NCBI RefSeq assembly: GCF_023898315.1
Contig: NC_064614.1
Location: 383,035,348 to 383,099,347, forward strand
Source: Schistocerca nitens
Lineage: Eukaryota > Arthropoda > Insecta > Orthoptera > Acrididae
DNA length: 64,000 bases
Direction: 5' to 3'
In this document: piece by piece, positions 11,236 through 22,741 of the stretch
Layout: each line of letters begins with the position of its first letter
Position numbering within the stretch: position 1 is the first letter of the stretch
The notes under the pieces: model-generated
The model's database searches: none
What the model saw: only the letters and a program-made list of their open reading frames with translations
What the model was told of the DNA's origin: nothing
Program-made: the position numbers and the translations under genes

Positions 11236-11399
11236 CAGCACGTGAAACAGAAATCTTAACACCATAGTAATTACCAAAGAATAGACAAAAATAAGTCACA
11301 TTGTCCAGTGCAAAGATAAATTTAGTCTTTATGTCACAGCTACTCCTGAATCAGTGACCATACTCATTACATATTCATTGTCCATTTTAGTCCATCACA
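11166..11399 (-). repeat. 5' LTR of Gypsy element (right copy)
   Basis: Partner of the 7113-7347 LTR. Begins TGTAATACAC and ends CCATCACA on the plus strand. This is the promoter-bearing LTR for the minus-strand element. The sequence just inside (about 11163 downwards, reading TGGATGCAGAG on the minus strand) is where a tRNA primer site would be; I cannot name the tRNA. Confidence 0.85.
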
Positions 11400-14300
11400 A
11401 CGTTCTTTTCTGCTTTTCTAAGTCTCCAAAAAATGACTTACCCCTTTCATAAGTAAAATATGGTAATAATAATTCTAAGTAACAAAACCAAAATGAATGG
11501 TAAACAACATGATTTTGGTAGCAACTCTGAATTTGAACATACAATGTCAATGTACCTGTTGAGTAAATAAACCATGGAAGGGTGTTTAGGTGTGGCTGGA
11601 ACTCATGACAGTCATATTACCTGCTGGAAGATACACTGAAGATGGTGGCAGTGGAACAATGTATGGATATTGGAGTGAAAAGGTGCAAGTGGAAAAAGTA
11701 GAAAGAGATATGGATAAATTCAGGTAGGGGTGCAGCTTTTTGTGGTTGGAGAAGCAAAAAGGCATATCTAAATGAGCACTTTAGATGGGGTTCCATTCTG
11801 ATGGTGCAGATGGTGGTTACCTTGATGAGAGTCAGTTAAAACAGAGTTTTCCTGTGATTCTAATCTTCACACTTTCTGTGAGATGTATTCTACAATATGT
11901 GCAGGTTCAACTTCCTTGTTCACCACTGTCATTCCATCTTATGAATCAGTGCAATAGGCTCTGTTAATAGCAGAATGCTTACTGCCTTGACCATATCGTA
12001 AACAATTATAGCAGTGCAGGACTTCACTGGACTGTGGACACCAAAAATGTAAACACTTCCTGTCACCAGCTGGGCTTAAGGTTTATTAAACATGTTGGTA
12101 GTGTTAATTATTTTATGTGACGGGGAGTGTTGTAAGTTGGAGCACTTTTCAAAAATAGCCTCTAGCCAGTCCTATAACTTTAATATATTCTATCTGGAAA
12201 TGATAGCATTCACTTCATGTGTGCTGCAGTCTTCTTTTGCAATTACAAAAATTATTCTGGCTAAAAAGGTTTTTCCAAATGTGAAAAACTCTTCAAAGGT
12301 TCAATGTGGTCATGAAACTAGGAACAAATATTCTATTCAAATTGAAAAGTATTGCAATCAACAAAAACTGTGTCATTACTGTATTTAATAGTGTGTGTGT
12401 TACATTATTACTCTACTATGCACTGATATTCAGTAAGTGAAATCGAATTAAGAAGTATTATCAAAAAGCAGTTACAAGTTAAAAACCTTTTAAATAGAAA
12501 CAATAGCCAGCTAACTTGTTAAGACATTAAACAAACTCAGTCCATTTCCAAATACATTCTTTGATTTCAAGATACAATATGAGCACAACCAATGAAGTGT
12601 GGCTCAACTGTCAACATGTTATAAAATTAGTTTTAAAAATATGCAGAACTCTATTCACTACAAAATTCTGAAACTGAGGAATTAATAATATCCTCCAAAT
12701 AGATTTAATATGTTATACAGCAAGAATTCATAAAATTACACAAGCTGCACAAAAGACAATCTCATGTCTTACAAAAAAAAATGGATGAGGGGGGCAGAAA
12801 AAGCCATAATCTGTTTATGGCAGTTTCTAGTGCACATCCCTTCATGTCAATTATAAAATCAGTCATAAGATTGAAAAACCGACCAGGAAACATCACGTTT
12901 TCCTATGTATGCTATCCTCCAGATGCAACACTCTCCCCTACCACAGTCATTTTTCATTCATTAATTTCCATATAGTTTTTTACATGAACATTTTCCAGCA
13001 GCAATACTTCTCGTTCAGACACACCTGTCATAACACTGCTGATGGGACAATGCACACTTCTGTGTGATAATGGTGTTCAAGCATCGAAATCATTGGCACT
13101 GACATCAATATATTTGGCTAGGACTGTTGCTGTTGGTTCAACAGTTCCTGCTGAGGTACAAAGAGAGTGAAATAGATGTCTTGTGCACATATTGTGATGA
13201 TGCTGCAATACAGTTTTGCATTCACATTCCACAATGTAAGGGCCTACATTATAAATTTCATAATGTTGCTACATTTCCCATGCTCATGCTGATAGCCCTT
13301 CTTGTTATGCTGAGGACTTGTCTCAGCAACATTTACAAACCTATGATTTGGTAATGTCTTCACAAACTTTTTTCATTCATTGTGGTTTAACATGAAATGG
13401 TTTCAAGAGTTCTAGTAAGTAAATTTTTTTCTTCCAATTTTTAAATTTATTCTACAAGCCTTTTTCATTTTCAACAAATGCTGACTCCTGTCTCATATGA
13501 AGCATGATATTTGTGGTATCCTTCCTATTTCCTGCTTTGTATGGATATAACTTAATTAATTACTTATAATCCTTTCTTAACCTCTGACTATGCATCTCAC
13601 AATTGTGCAATGGTTAGGACAATGGAACAGTGTGGAAAAAACCCCCTCAGCCATCCAGATCAAGTTTGTCCGTGATTTCTCTAAAAAAATTGCAGATGAA
13701 GGTCAGGATCTCTCTGTAAAGGGCATGACCAATTTCCTTCCTGGTCCTTGTCAAATTTGTTATACAAGCCTGTGATCTATATTAACAAGCCTGTGATCTG
13801 TATGTAATGATCTTGTCATCGACAGAGTGTGTAACCCTAACCTCATTTCCTGCTTTAATGTTGTGAGAATAAAGATCAGGCTCTCACAAAATTTATTCAT
13901 AATTGCAAGTGGATGTTACATGCGGGTGGACATCTTGCTCCCCTTACGTCCATTGAGGCAAGTGTTGTGTCCTAAGAGCCGTGATGGCTAGGAACCTGTT
14001 AACTGATAATACTGATGTAAACATAGCTGGTTTGATGTCATTTGGCAGACTGTGGCTGTAAGTGAACTGTCTATAAATAAAACAGTTGTCAACCTATCAT
14101 TCCTCAGGCTGTCCTGTGACCAAGCAATCCAATTTAGAATGGATTCTGTGAACAGTGGAATACCTCTGTGTTGAAATGTCACATGTGAGTCCTGTGAGGA
14201 AAGGAGATCACACACACAAAGACAGATGTGTACTACAAGAAAAATACGTCATTCTGACCTGTTTCTGTGCACTCTCACAATATTTGTGTGTGTCCACTGC

Positions 14301-14835
14301 TGATGGCATGATGGTTGCTATATAGTTCATTTGAGTCATGTGGGAAGATGCCCATGGAGTACTGTCCTCTGAAGGCACCTGTGTATAAAGGACAAGCTAC
14401 CTGTGATGCTAAGTACAGATTCTCTGATACTGGTTTCCATGAGCGAGCCTTGTGTCAAATCTGGAGAGAGGTGAAAGTGACAGAAATCCACACCAAAGAT
14501 CAGTTGTCAAACATCGGCGACTTGACACTACCATGTAAATTTACTACATAGGCTGAGGCCTATGGTACATGTGACAGCATTAATTTGTTCAGTGATCTAG
14601 ACTGTAGAATCTATCAAGAGCACCTATATGATAGTTTTTAGGGGGAGGGGGTCTTGACCTGGAATTATGGAATGTTCTTAATATTTTGGAAGATGAATGG
14701 CAACTTGTAAGTAGCCATAATACTGCTCCAGTTCTGATCATCTTAAAGCATGCATAATTTAGACTTTGAAATGATTTTCTTGAAAGAAAAACACATGTCT
14801 ACAACAGATTTTTTCCTTTCTGTGAGAGCTAGGAG
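11400..14835. other. No gene or element recognised
   Basis: 3.4 kb of AT-rich sequence in which I find no reliable exon, RT motif, transposase motif or terminal repeat. Open frames of 60-98 codons exist (for example 12092-12388, 14315-14551) but have no family pattern. May hold very old repeats or host non-coding DNA. Confidence 0.35.
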
Positions 14836-16236
14836 TGCTCATCTACATCTACTCTACATACATACTCCGCAATCCACCATACGGTGTGTGGCGGAGGGTA
14901 CCTCGTACCACAACTAGCATCTTCTCTCCCTGTTCCACTCCCAAACAAAACGATGGAAAAATGACTGCCTATATGCCTCTGTACGAGCCCTAATCTCCCT
15001 TATCTTATCTTTGTGGTCTTTCCACGAAATATAAGTTGGCGGCAGTAAATTGTACTGCAGTCAGCCTCAAATGCTGGTTCTCTAAATTTCCTCAGTAGCG
15101 ATTCATCAAAAGAACGCCTCCTTTCCTCCAGAGACTCCCACCCGAGTTCCTGAAGCATTTCCGTAACACTCGCGTGATGATCAAACCTACCAGTAACAAA
15201 TCTAGCAGCCCGCCTCTGAATTGCTTCTATGTCCTCCTTCAATCCGACCTGATAGGGATCCCAAACACTCGAGCAGTACTCAAGAATAGGTCATATTAGT
15301 GTTTTATAAGCGGTCTCCTTTACAGATGAATCACATCTTCCCAAAATTCTACCACTGAACTGAAGACTATCCGCCTTCCCCACAACTGCCATTACATGCT
15401 TGTCCCACTTCATATCGCTCTGCAATGTTACACCCAAATATTTAATCAATGTGACTGTCAAGCACTACACTACTAATGGAGTATTCAAACATTACAGGAT
15501 TCTTTTTCCTATTCATCTGCATTAATTTACATTTATCTATATTTAGAGTTAGCTGCCATTCTTCACACCAATCACAAATCCTGTCCAAGTCATCTTGTAT
15601 CCTCCTACAGTCACTCAACAACGACACCTTCCCGTACACCACGGCATCATCAGCAAACAGCCTCACAATGGTATCCACCCTATCCAAAAGATCATTTATG
15701 TAGATAGAAAACAACAGTGGACCTACTACACTTCCCTGAGGCACTCCAGATGATACCCTCACCTCCGATGAAAACTTACCATCGAGAACAACGTACTGGG
15801 TTCTATTACTTAAGAAGTCTTCGAGCCACTCACATATTTCGGAACCAATCCCATATGCTCGTACCTTAGTTAGGAGTCTGCAGTGGGGCACCGAGTGAAA
15901 CGCTTTCCGGAAGTCAAGGAATATGGCATCTGTTTGATACCCTTCATCCATGGTTCGCAAGATATCATGTGAAAAAAGGGCGAGTTGCGTTTCGCAGGAG
16001 CGATGCTTTCTAAAGCCGTGCTGATGCATGGACAGCAACTTCTCTTTCTCCAGTAAATTCATTACATTTGAACTGAGAATATGTTCAAGAATCATGCAAC
16101 AAACCGATGTTAAGGATATTGGTCTGTAATTTTGAGGATCCGTCCTTCTACCCTTCTTATATACAGGCGTCACCTGCACTTTTTTCCAGTCGCTCGGGAC
16201 TTGCTCCCAGATATGGGCATCCTTGGAGTCTACCAC
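14836..16236 (-). mobile_element. CR1-like LINE, 5'-truncated
   Basis: Minus-strand LINE whose 3' tail at the low-coordinate end reads, on the plus strand, CATCTACATCTACTCTACAT followed by CCACCATACGGTGTGTGGCG, the signature of an abundant grasshopper CR1-like family. The RT frame (16236 down to 15442) runs through WKKVQVTPVYKKG, NYRPISLTSVCC, HQHGFRKHRSCETQL, IFLDFRKAFHSVPH, GVPQGSVVGPLLFSIYINDL and the catalytic LFADDAVVY, then LNIDKCK. A frameshift follows; the C-terminal IQRRAARFVTGRF...LGWESLEERR is at 15242-15000. RT copies RNA into DNA at the target nick. The endonuclease half is missing. The catalytic box is intact and only about one frameshift is seen in RT. Confidence 0.85.
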
Positions 16237-16239
16237 TGT

Positions 16240-16745
16240 GACATAGAACTAGGGCAGAACTACTTTGGGCCATGGGTTTTAACTGAAAGTGGCGCCACTG
16301 AGGGCAAAGAGCTGGATCATGTCTTGCTTTTGGGTGTTTGCACGGTAGGGAGCAGTAGTGTACCCAATTGCCAAAGCGACCATGAAACCAACACAACTAT
16401 GGGTGTGTCTTACTATTTCGCACTTGTGTTATTGATGGTGATGGCCCCACACTTAAATCAAATGTCTGAACACCTTCCTAAGGGAGTTCAAGAGAACATT
16501 CTAGAGATTGTTGCTCTAAGATGCATCCGTTTCGACAAGGTACAAGCTGTGTATCTCAAATATTATAAGGAACTGCTGGGTTACTTTAAAACTGGAACCA
16601 CTTGCATTACACCAAGAGACATTTCAGTAGTGGCGGGGTTCTGATATTCTTTTCTTATCATATAGACGCCAAGTCCTGAAGGTACTTCCTTTAACAGACC
16701 TTATAAAAATTCAACTAGTCATATGGTGGAAAAAAGGAAGATTTG
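16240..16745. other. Unassigned sequence between LINE and hAT element
   Basis: A plus-strand open frame runs through this stretch to 16644 (about 135 codons beyond the LINE). It has a hydrophobic segment (SYYFALVLLMVMA) and no family motif I recognise. Its other half would lie at 28968 onward, across the hAT insertion. Possibly an older repeat. No gene is claimed. Confidence 0.3.
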
Positions 16746-17029
16746 GCTTAACACAGGGGCATAGCTACAGCCGTAGCAGTGATACGGCGCCCCGGGCTAC
16801 AGGGGCCCCGACATCTGTTAGCAAAAATTTGTAAAATGTTTTCCACAGTCTAACTCAAGGGGGGGGGGGGGGGGGCGCTTAAGCCTTAAGCCGCACCCTA
16901 AACGCTTAATTAACCGGGCATCTAAATGTTGGCAACACTGAACGTCTCGGATTTTCCGCGGTGGACATCAGCAGACAACAATTATTACGATATTTCTCCT
17001 TTTCAGTATAATGAGAACAATCTATATGC

Positions 17030-17249
17030 ATGTATTTCAATCTGTGCACGCAGTTCATGACTTCTAACATTGTAAATATGGTGATTATTTGTTCGTTAGT
17101 AAGTTTAATTGTGAAAGAAACGAGTGAAAGAAAGGCCCAGTGGAGCTATGAAGAGAAAAATAAACAGAAGGAGGAAACTATAAGGAAATTGCCCAAAATT
17201 TCTTCATTTATTCAGCAATCAGATTCTGTGAGTGACTTACTATGCAATG
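17030..17249 (+). pseudogene. hAT transposase, first exon
   Basis: Codes for a 73-residue N-terminal stretch including ETSERKAQWSYEEKNKQKEE and IRKLPKISSFIQQSDSVSD. The basic/acidic coil followed by 'KLPKISSF' is the usual start of ZMYM1-like hAT proteins. It ends one base into a codon at AATG|GTGAGT, a strong splice-donor context. The second coding block (26483) supplies two bases, so the phases fit. The first ATG is not certain; the true start may lie nearer the SERK segment. Confidence 0.65.
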
Positions 17250-17870
17250 GTGAGTACTAAAAACTTATTTATCGCTACTGAAGAAAATACTTCTTGTTTA
17301 CAATTTAGGTCAAATTATGTAGCATTCCACACTGTGTAAGCAGGACTCATAAGTATCATTACACGTCATCATGGGAATATACAACATACATATTTTATGT
17401 GAAACCGTAAGGTTAGATTAAGGGTACACATGCGATGCATGTCGCTCGAGAGCAGCGGCATACGAAAAGTTGCATCTAGATCTATCATCTATTCAAAGGA
17501 ACTGCACTAGGTAAATACATGTGAGCAGCGCGTTCACTATACTTGTACACATGCAACATGCACCTTTGTAAGAAAATACATTCCATAATTTTATACAAAC
17601 AAGTTTTCCCACATAAGGTGTATGCACATGGATGTTCAATTTTACGAGCTTCATGCAGAGTGTATCAATTAAATAATTTTTTAATCATACACAATTAATA
17701 AAATGGTGATACATTAAAGTTTTTTAAAACAGTGAGGTTATATCAGCAAAAGATCTTTTCTGGGCAACACATCTGGCGTTGAAAGAACGATGAAAAATAA
17801 AATCAGTCAGTGTAGATTTTTTAAAGTACACATTTAATAAAATAAAATTTTAATCAATATAATGGGGCAT

Positions 17871-18800
17871 TACTGTTCAACCTCTTTAGCGCAAAATGAC
17901 TATAGATGAATTCATGGTTAAGGCGAAAAAAATTTGTTCCAGGAAGGAATACATTAGTTCTAATAGGAAATTTCGGTTAAGCCGAATTACGAATTCTTTT
18001 TCAGTCCCAAGCATAACTAAATTTCATTTTAACACAAACTTCAGTGTTCCAGTAACTTTTTTCTGAAATGAATGCAAGAAACGTAACTACAGAGCTAACT
18101 ACCCATTGTTTGACTCGTTTCTAACATATTGGGGAATGTAGCTTATATTGCACCGGCTCTCAAATCGCATCCCCACGTTTTTAGGTTTACCGGTCATACT
18201 TACGCACCACCTAGCAGGAGTGGTTTGAACTAGGAAACACTCCCATGATGCTACAACAGTTTGGTTTCAGTGGCTGCGGTAGTTTGTGTTGTATTTGGTT
18301 TACAAGGAAAGTGACGATTTGCATGTAAGATTTGTGCACTTTTCGTAAGGAGCCTGGTACTAAGGTACAAAACGTAATTTCATTCATATCTATTACATAT
18401 AATTAAGATATATTTATTTTCGTAAGGAGCCTGGTACTAAGGTACAAAACATAATTTCATTCATATCTATCACATATAATTAAGATATATTTAAGTACTC
18501 TTTGACATTGTTATAACTGCCATTCCATTGTTTAGCTTATAGCATGACAAACTCACAAAATGGTGTGGTTGCCAATATCGCACCACTGCTGAGTTGCCTA
18601 AATAGCACCAATGTGATTTAGGAATATTTACTGGTGTGATTTAAGATCCTTAGTAATGAAAGTCATTTAGGCTAAATATTTTAAGACATTTATGGAGTCT
18701 AATATTCCCAAGCTAAGAAAAATAATTTTGTGGTGATCGTGAAAGTTGATGTTTCATGACAGGTATTATTTTTTCCCCTTCTTTGTTGCAGATTTCCATT
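17871..18800. other. Probable left end and 5' region of the pogo element
   Basis: Starting at TACTGTTCAACCTCTTTAGC the sequence looks like a Tigger/pogo terminal repeat (CAGT-like end, 'AACCTC..TTTAA' core), continuing to GGTTAAGGCG and GGTTAAGCCGAATTACGAAT. I could not find the matching right end near 21.5 kb, so the boundary is tentative. The remainder to 18800 would be the 5' untranslated part and includes a tandem duplication. An acceptor-like TTGCAG precedes the first coding ATG at 18801. The stretch before it (17260-17870) shows nothing recognisable and is probably hAT intron. Confidence 0.4.
18340..18493. repeat. Tandem duplication, 2 x 77 bp
   Basis: Two adjacent copies of a 77-bp unit beginning TTTTCGTAAGGAGCCTGGTA, differing at only a few positions (for example ACGTAA/ACATAA and CTATTAC/CTATCAC). 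The copies lie in the presumed 5' region of the pogo element. Confidence 0.95.
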
Positions 18801-21459
18801 ATGATGGCTGGGAGGAAATACAGGAAGTGGTCGCCAGAAAGTATGACACTTTTAAAGAAGGGAAAATAAAACTGAACTAATGTTGCAGATAATATGAAAT
18901 ACCAAATAAAAGAAATATTCGAGATGAAGTTATACGAGGTGTGGCTCCAAAAAAACCGGACTAGTACTGGTGAAACAATAAAACGAATGCAATAAGGCTG
19001 AAAGTCGCGTGGCCTGTCACGTGACTCTCGCTCCGCCTACTGCTCGAGTTTCATCTGCCTCCTGCACTCAGTCTGCCCGTGGCGTCTGTTTTAAGTAGTT
19101 GACGTTTTGTCTGTGCGTCGGAAAATGTTGAGTGTACAGAAAGAACAGCGTGTTAACATCAAATTTTGTTTCAAACTAGGAAAATCTGCAAGTGAAACGT
19201 TTGTAATGTTACAACAAGTGTACGGCGATGATTGTTTATCGCGAACACAAGTGTTTGAGTGGTTTAAACGATTTAAAGATGGCCGCGAAGACACCAGTGA
19301 TGACACTCGCACTGGCAGACCATTGTCAGCAAAAACTGATGCAAACATTGAAAAAATCGGTAAACTTGTTCGACAAGATCGCCGTTTAACAATCAGAGCA
19401 GTGTCTGAGTTAACGGGAGTTGACAAGGAAAGTGTCGAACAAGTTTACCGATTTTTTCAATGTTTGCATCAGTTTTTGCTGACAGTGGTCTGCCAGTGCG
19501 AGTGTCATCACTGGTGTCTTCGCGGCCATCTTTAAATCGTTTAAACCACTCAAACACTTGTGTTCGCGATAAACAATCATCGCCGTACACTTGTTGTAAC
19601 ATTACAAATGTTTCACTTGCAGATTTTCCTAGTTTGAAACAAAATTTGATGTTAACACGCTGTTCTTTCTGTACACTCAACATTTTCCGACGCACAGACA
19701 AAACGTCAACTACTTAAAACAGACGCCACGGGCAGACTGAGTGCAGGAGGCAGATGAAACTCGAGCAGTAGGCGGAGCGAGAGTCACGTGACAGGCCACG
19801 CGACTTTCAGCCTTATTGCATTCGTTTTATTGTTTCACCAGTACTAGTCCTGTTGTTTTCTAGCCACACCTCATACAGGGAGTTAACCATGGTAATAATG
19901 GAGCAGTGAATGGGAGACAAATAGCATTACCACTTTCAGCTGAAGAAGAACTTGCTAATGTCATTTAAGAGTTCAAAGAGAACCTGTTCGGTCTTACAAC
20001 AACTGACATAAGGAAGTTAACTTTTCAAATGCTTGAGGCTAATCCCATCTTGACAATCCATTCACTAAAGAGAGTAAAATGGCTGGAAAGAAATGGTTCT
20101 ACGCTTTTGTGAAACGTCTTCTGACGCTAACTTTATGACAGCCTGAAAATGTATCTATTGCTAGGGCTAGAGGTTTTAATAAAGTAAATGTTAACAAGTT
20201 TTTTGATATTCTGGAAAAATTGTAGATGAGCATAAACTGAATGCACTGACCATTTTCAATAATCAAGTTTATAAACTGTACAACACAAATCTTCTAAGAT
20301 ATTGGTACAGAAGGGGAAGTATCAAGTGGGTAGTGTTTCTAGTGCCGAAAGAGGAACTAACACTACAGTTGTCTTCTGTATGAGTGCTAGTGGTAATTAT
20401 GTGCCCCCCCCCCCCTCAATGATAACATTTAAGAGGCTTTGGATGCATCCTTCCCTGAAAACTGGTGCTCCACCAGAAGCTCTTGTGGAGATTTCAGACA
20501 CTGGCTATACTGAAAGTGAGCACTTAATTAAATGCTGGAGCATTTTATCGCTTATTTCAAACCATTGGCAGAGACAAAAGTTCTTCTTGTGCTTGATGGA
20601 CACTCGACACACTCCAAGAATCTTGAAGCTATTAAACTTGCAAGGTCGCATGGTGTTTTACTCTTACAACTTCTGGGGCACACTACACACTGTTTGCAAC
20701 CCCTAGATGTGGCAATATTCAAACCGTTGCAAACCTATTATGATGAAGCACTGTGCAAGTGGCTGTGAGCTGATGAGCCTCCTGTGACTCAGTTCAAGGT
20801 TTGTTCTCTGCTTTCCGAAGCCTACAGCCGAACAGCGAGCTTGAGGAATGCAATGAATGGTTTCAGAGACACTAGAATCTGGTCCACGGACAGAAATGTC
20901 TTTTCCAATGCTGACTTTGCTCCAACCATTACCCATTCACAGAAAAACAACACCCATCAACCTGAAGAGAAGCCAATGTGCCTAACTCTTCCCAATGACA
21001 GTGCTGAGAATGAACGTCAAGAAGCTGAAGAAAGCCTCCCAAACGCAGCAAATACAAAGGAATCGCAAATACTTCAAATTAGCCCTTCCAGAATTCTTGC
21101 TGTGACCGTCCATGAAATTAGACCTTTGCCAGAACCGGTTACCAAACAAGGAAAAAGACTAAAGAAAGGTGCTCAGAAAGATGAACTGTTGACTTCAAGC
21201 CCGTATAAGAATACACTGCAAGATTTTAGGGACAAAAAAATCAATTCATGTTACAACGAAAGTGTTGAAATTAACTGACGGGCTTGGATCCTCAAAAGGA
21301 AGAAGTAGGAAGGAGCAGAGAAGCAATGACAATACTACTGGTTCATCGTCATCATCTCTCGAAAATGTTCAGGTTGAAATTGATGTAGATGACTGGTTTT
21401 GCTTCATTTGTGAAGAAAGTGTGGTTACATATTCCTCAAGACCATTAATTTTGTCTTAA
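18801..21459 (+). pseudogene. pogo/Tigger-type transposase (DDE-1 superfamily), split by a mariner
   Basis: Starts MMAGRKYRKWSPESM, the psq-type helix-turn-helix of pogo transposases, and is cut after about 40 codons by the mariner palindrome at a TA. It resumes at 19876 with GVNHGNNGAVNGRQ and IALPLSAEEELANVI. Further blocks: YQVGSVSSAERGTNTTVV, GAPPEALVEISDTGY, LLVLDGHSTHSKNLEAI (second catalytic Asp), HCLQPLDVAIFKPL (third catalytic Asp), then FKVCSLLSEAYSRTASLRNA and a C-terminal WFCFICEE that resembles the start of the family's Cys-rich end. The first catalytic motif (normally near NxDETG, about 20280) is eroded. At least five frameshifts or stops. The enzyme would have bound its terminal repeats in the nucleus and moved the element to TA sites. 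Confidence 0.8.
18935..19873. mobile_element. Palindromic mariner derivative
   Basis: Two copies of a mariner 5' half face each other: arms about 18935-19375 and 19433-19873 with a 57-bp centre. Each arm carries the terminal repeat (GAGGTGTGGCT), a GC-rich leader and codons for SVRRKMLSVQKEQRVNIKF through GKSASETF, LSRTQVFEWFKRFKDGRED and DANIEKIGKLVR (the N-terminal helix-turn-helix domain). Inside the arms I see one base difference per arm in coding sequence (Asn versus Ser codon) and a handful in the outermost 25 bases. TA flanks both ends (18933-18934, 19874-19875). No catalytic domain is present. It can only move with help from a related transposase. Confidence 0.9.
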
Positions 21460-21682
21460 AGTTGCTACAAACATTTGTTTCTAATCTTGATGTGGCTTGG
21501 AAAACATCATAGGTCAATATGCTTACATAGTCTTTATTACAACATTCATTTGCCATGAATGGAGAGTATGACAAAATAGCTCACCAAAGAAAAGATGGGC
21601 ACATTAAAATGAACAGGAACACTACAGTATACTCACATAAGTAACACTTTGCAAAAGTGTAACTTGAACAAAGAGAAATATT
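21460..21682. other. Tail of pogo region, no right terminal repeat found
   Basis: AT-rich 3' stretch after the pogo stop. I looked for an inverted copy of the presumed left end (AACCTCTTTA) and did not find it, either here or beyond the Merlin element. Confidence 0.3.
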
Positions 21683-21942
21683 GGGACTACTGAAGGACAG
21701 GATACAACCTGTCGGCTTTGACCAATGACATCAGAATTTGCCAGAGATCATTTGTTACACAGGTTTAACAGCAAAGATGTGTGCCCGTAAACAAAGGAAT
21801 GCAGGAGAGCTAACATGGTAGTAATATTTCGACCATAATGTTAGGGATATCCCTTGTTTGAGTCCCAGTACTACTGTAAAAAATAAAAGAAAAAAGAGAG
21901 AAAAGTAGCGGTAGCATAGAATACATCACTTGACATATTTGA

Positions 21943-22486
21943 GACTTGTATCTCAAACTTCAGTCAAGCTGTATAGGTTAACTGCAGTAAGGGATACAAA
22001 TTGAATGTACATCGATTTCTTAATTTTCGTTAGCATGAATATACTATTGTTCAGTTGGACTATATAGTTCATCTGAAGTACGAGATACAAATTTTACAGG
22101 TGTTGCTTCTTTCTCCTGCGCTACCACTAATAGTCTGTTCTCACGTAGATAGTATTACTACCGAAGGTGGAAAGATCTACATACAAGATATTTGTATCCC
22201 ATACTTCAGTTGACCTATATAGGTCAACCGAAGAATAGGATTCTACTGCTACCGAAAACGAGGCAATCGCTGTACGTTACATTGGCAACCTGTTCCTTAC
22301 TTCAATTACAAGAAGGGAAAAAAAGACACACACAAAATTGGTATCCTGTACTTCAGTTGACCTACAGTATATAGGTATTTCACATCAGTGTTACATATAT
22401 CGCTTTTTTCGTCTAGTTAGCACCAGTATCCCTAACTTGATTTCACTTGTATATGTCAACTGAAGTACGGGGTGTAAATTGTATGT
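21943..22486. repeat. Five palindromic repeats inside the Merlin element
   Basis: Imperfect copies centred near 21975, 22065, 22218, 22370 and 22455. The best is a 30-bp palindrome at 22204-22233 with one mismatch, half-site CTTCAGTTGACC and centre TATATA. Each copy is flanked by a GGATAC/GTATCC-like motif, also present in the terminal repeats (GGATACAACC). The spacing is irregular (85-155 bp). Known for other DNA transposons: subterminal repeats bind the transposase. That role here is inference. Confidence 0.7.
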
Positions 22487-22540
22487 ATGTCGATTTTTTC
22501 GCCTATAGTAGTGCTAGTATAGACTCGAAAAAATTGTAGT

Positions 22541-22741
22541 TCAAATGGTTCAAATGGCTCTGAGCACTATGCGACTTAACTTCTGAGGTCATCAGTCGCC
22601 TAGAACTTAGAACTAATTAAACCTGACTAACCTAAGGGCATCACACACATCCATGCCCGAGGCAGGATTCGAACCTGCGATCGTAGCGGCCACGCGGTTC
22701 CAGACTGAAGCGCCTAGAACCACACGGCCACAACGTCCGGC
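22541..22741 (-). repeat. tRNA-derived SINE, family 2, in Merlin
   Basis: Minus-strand copy with B box complement GGATTCGAACC (22675-22685) and A-box region near 22730. The body contains the family signature (plus strand) TCAAATGGCTCTGAGCACTA and GTCGCCTAGAACTTAGAAC. It is flanked by an exact 11-bp duplication AAAATTGTAGT (22530-22540 and 22742-22752). I recognise this as one of the most abundant Schistocerca SINEs. Another copy is at 56559-56744. Confidence 0.9.

Larger units (their letters stand above)
7113..11399 (-). mobile_element. Gypsy LTR retrotransposon, internally deleted, split by a LINE
   Basis: Two direct repeats of 235 and 234 bp (7113-7347 and 11166-11399), similar at roughly four positions in five by eye, bracket Gypsy-type coding remains on the minus strand. 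Going down in coordinate these are gag (about 11235-10520), a retroviral-type protease (about 10100-9830) and RT (8149-7290). The RNase H and integrase part of pol is missing: RT sequence runs almost straight into the 3' LTR. A 1.06 kb LINE interrupts the element at about 8150. The LTRs run TG...CA with one mutated end. Flanking 5-mers (ACACT and ACGTT) do not give a clear duplication. All frames carry stops, so the copy is dead. Confidence 0.85.

Noticed and set aside
16132-16644. A 170-codon plus-strand frame as a host gene
   Set aside because: Its first part is antisense to the CR1 RT, and the remainder has no recognisable domain or splice context. Kept only as unassigned sequence.
19393-19701. 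Antisense gene overlapping the mariner transposase
   Set aside because: It is the second arm of the palindrome, so the same protein naturally appears on both strands.
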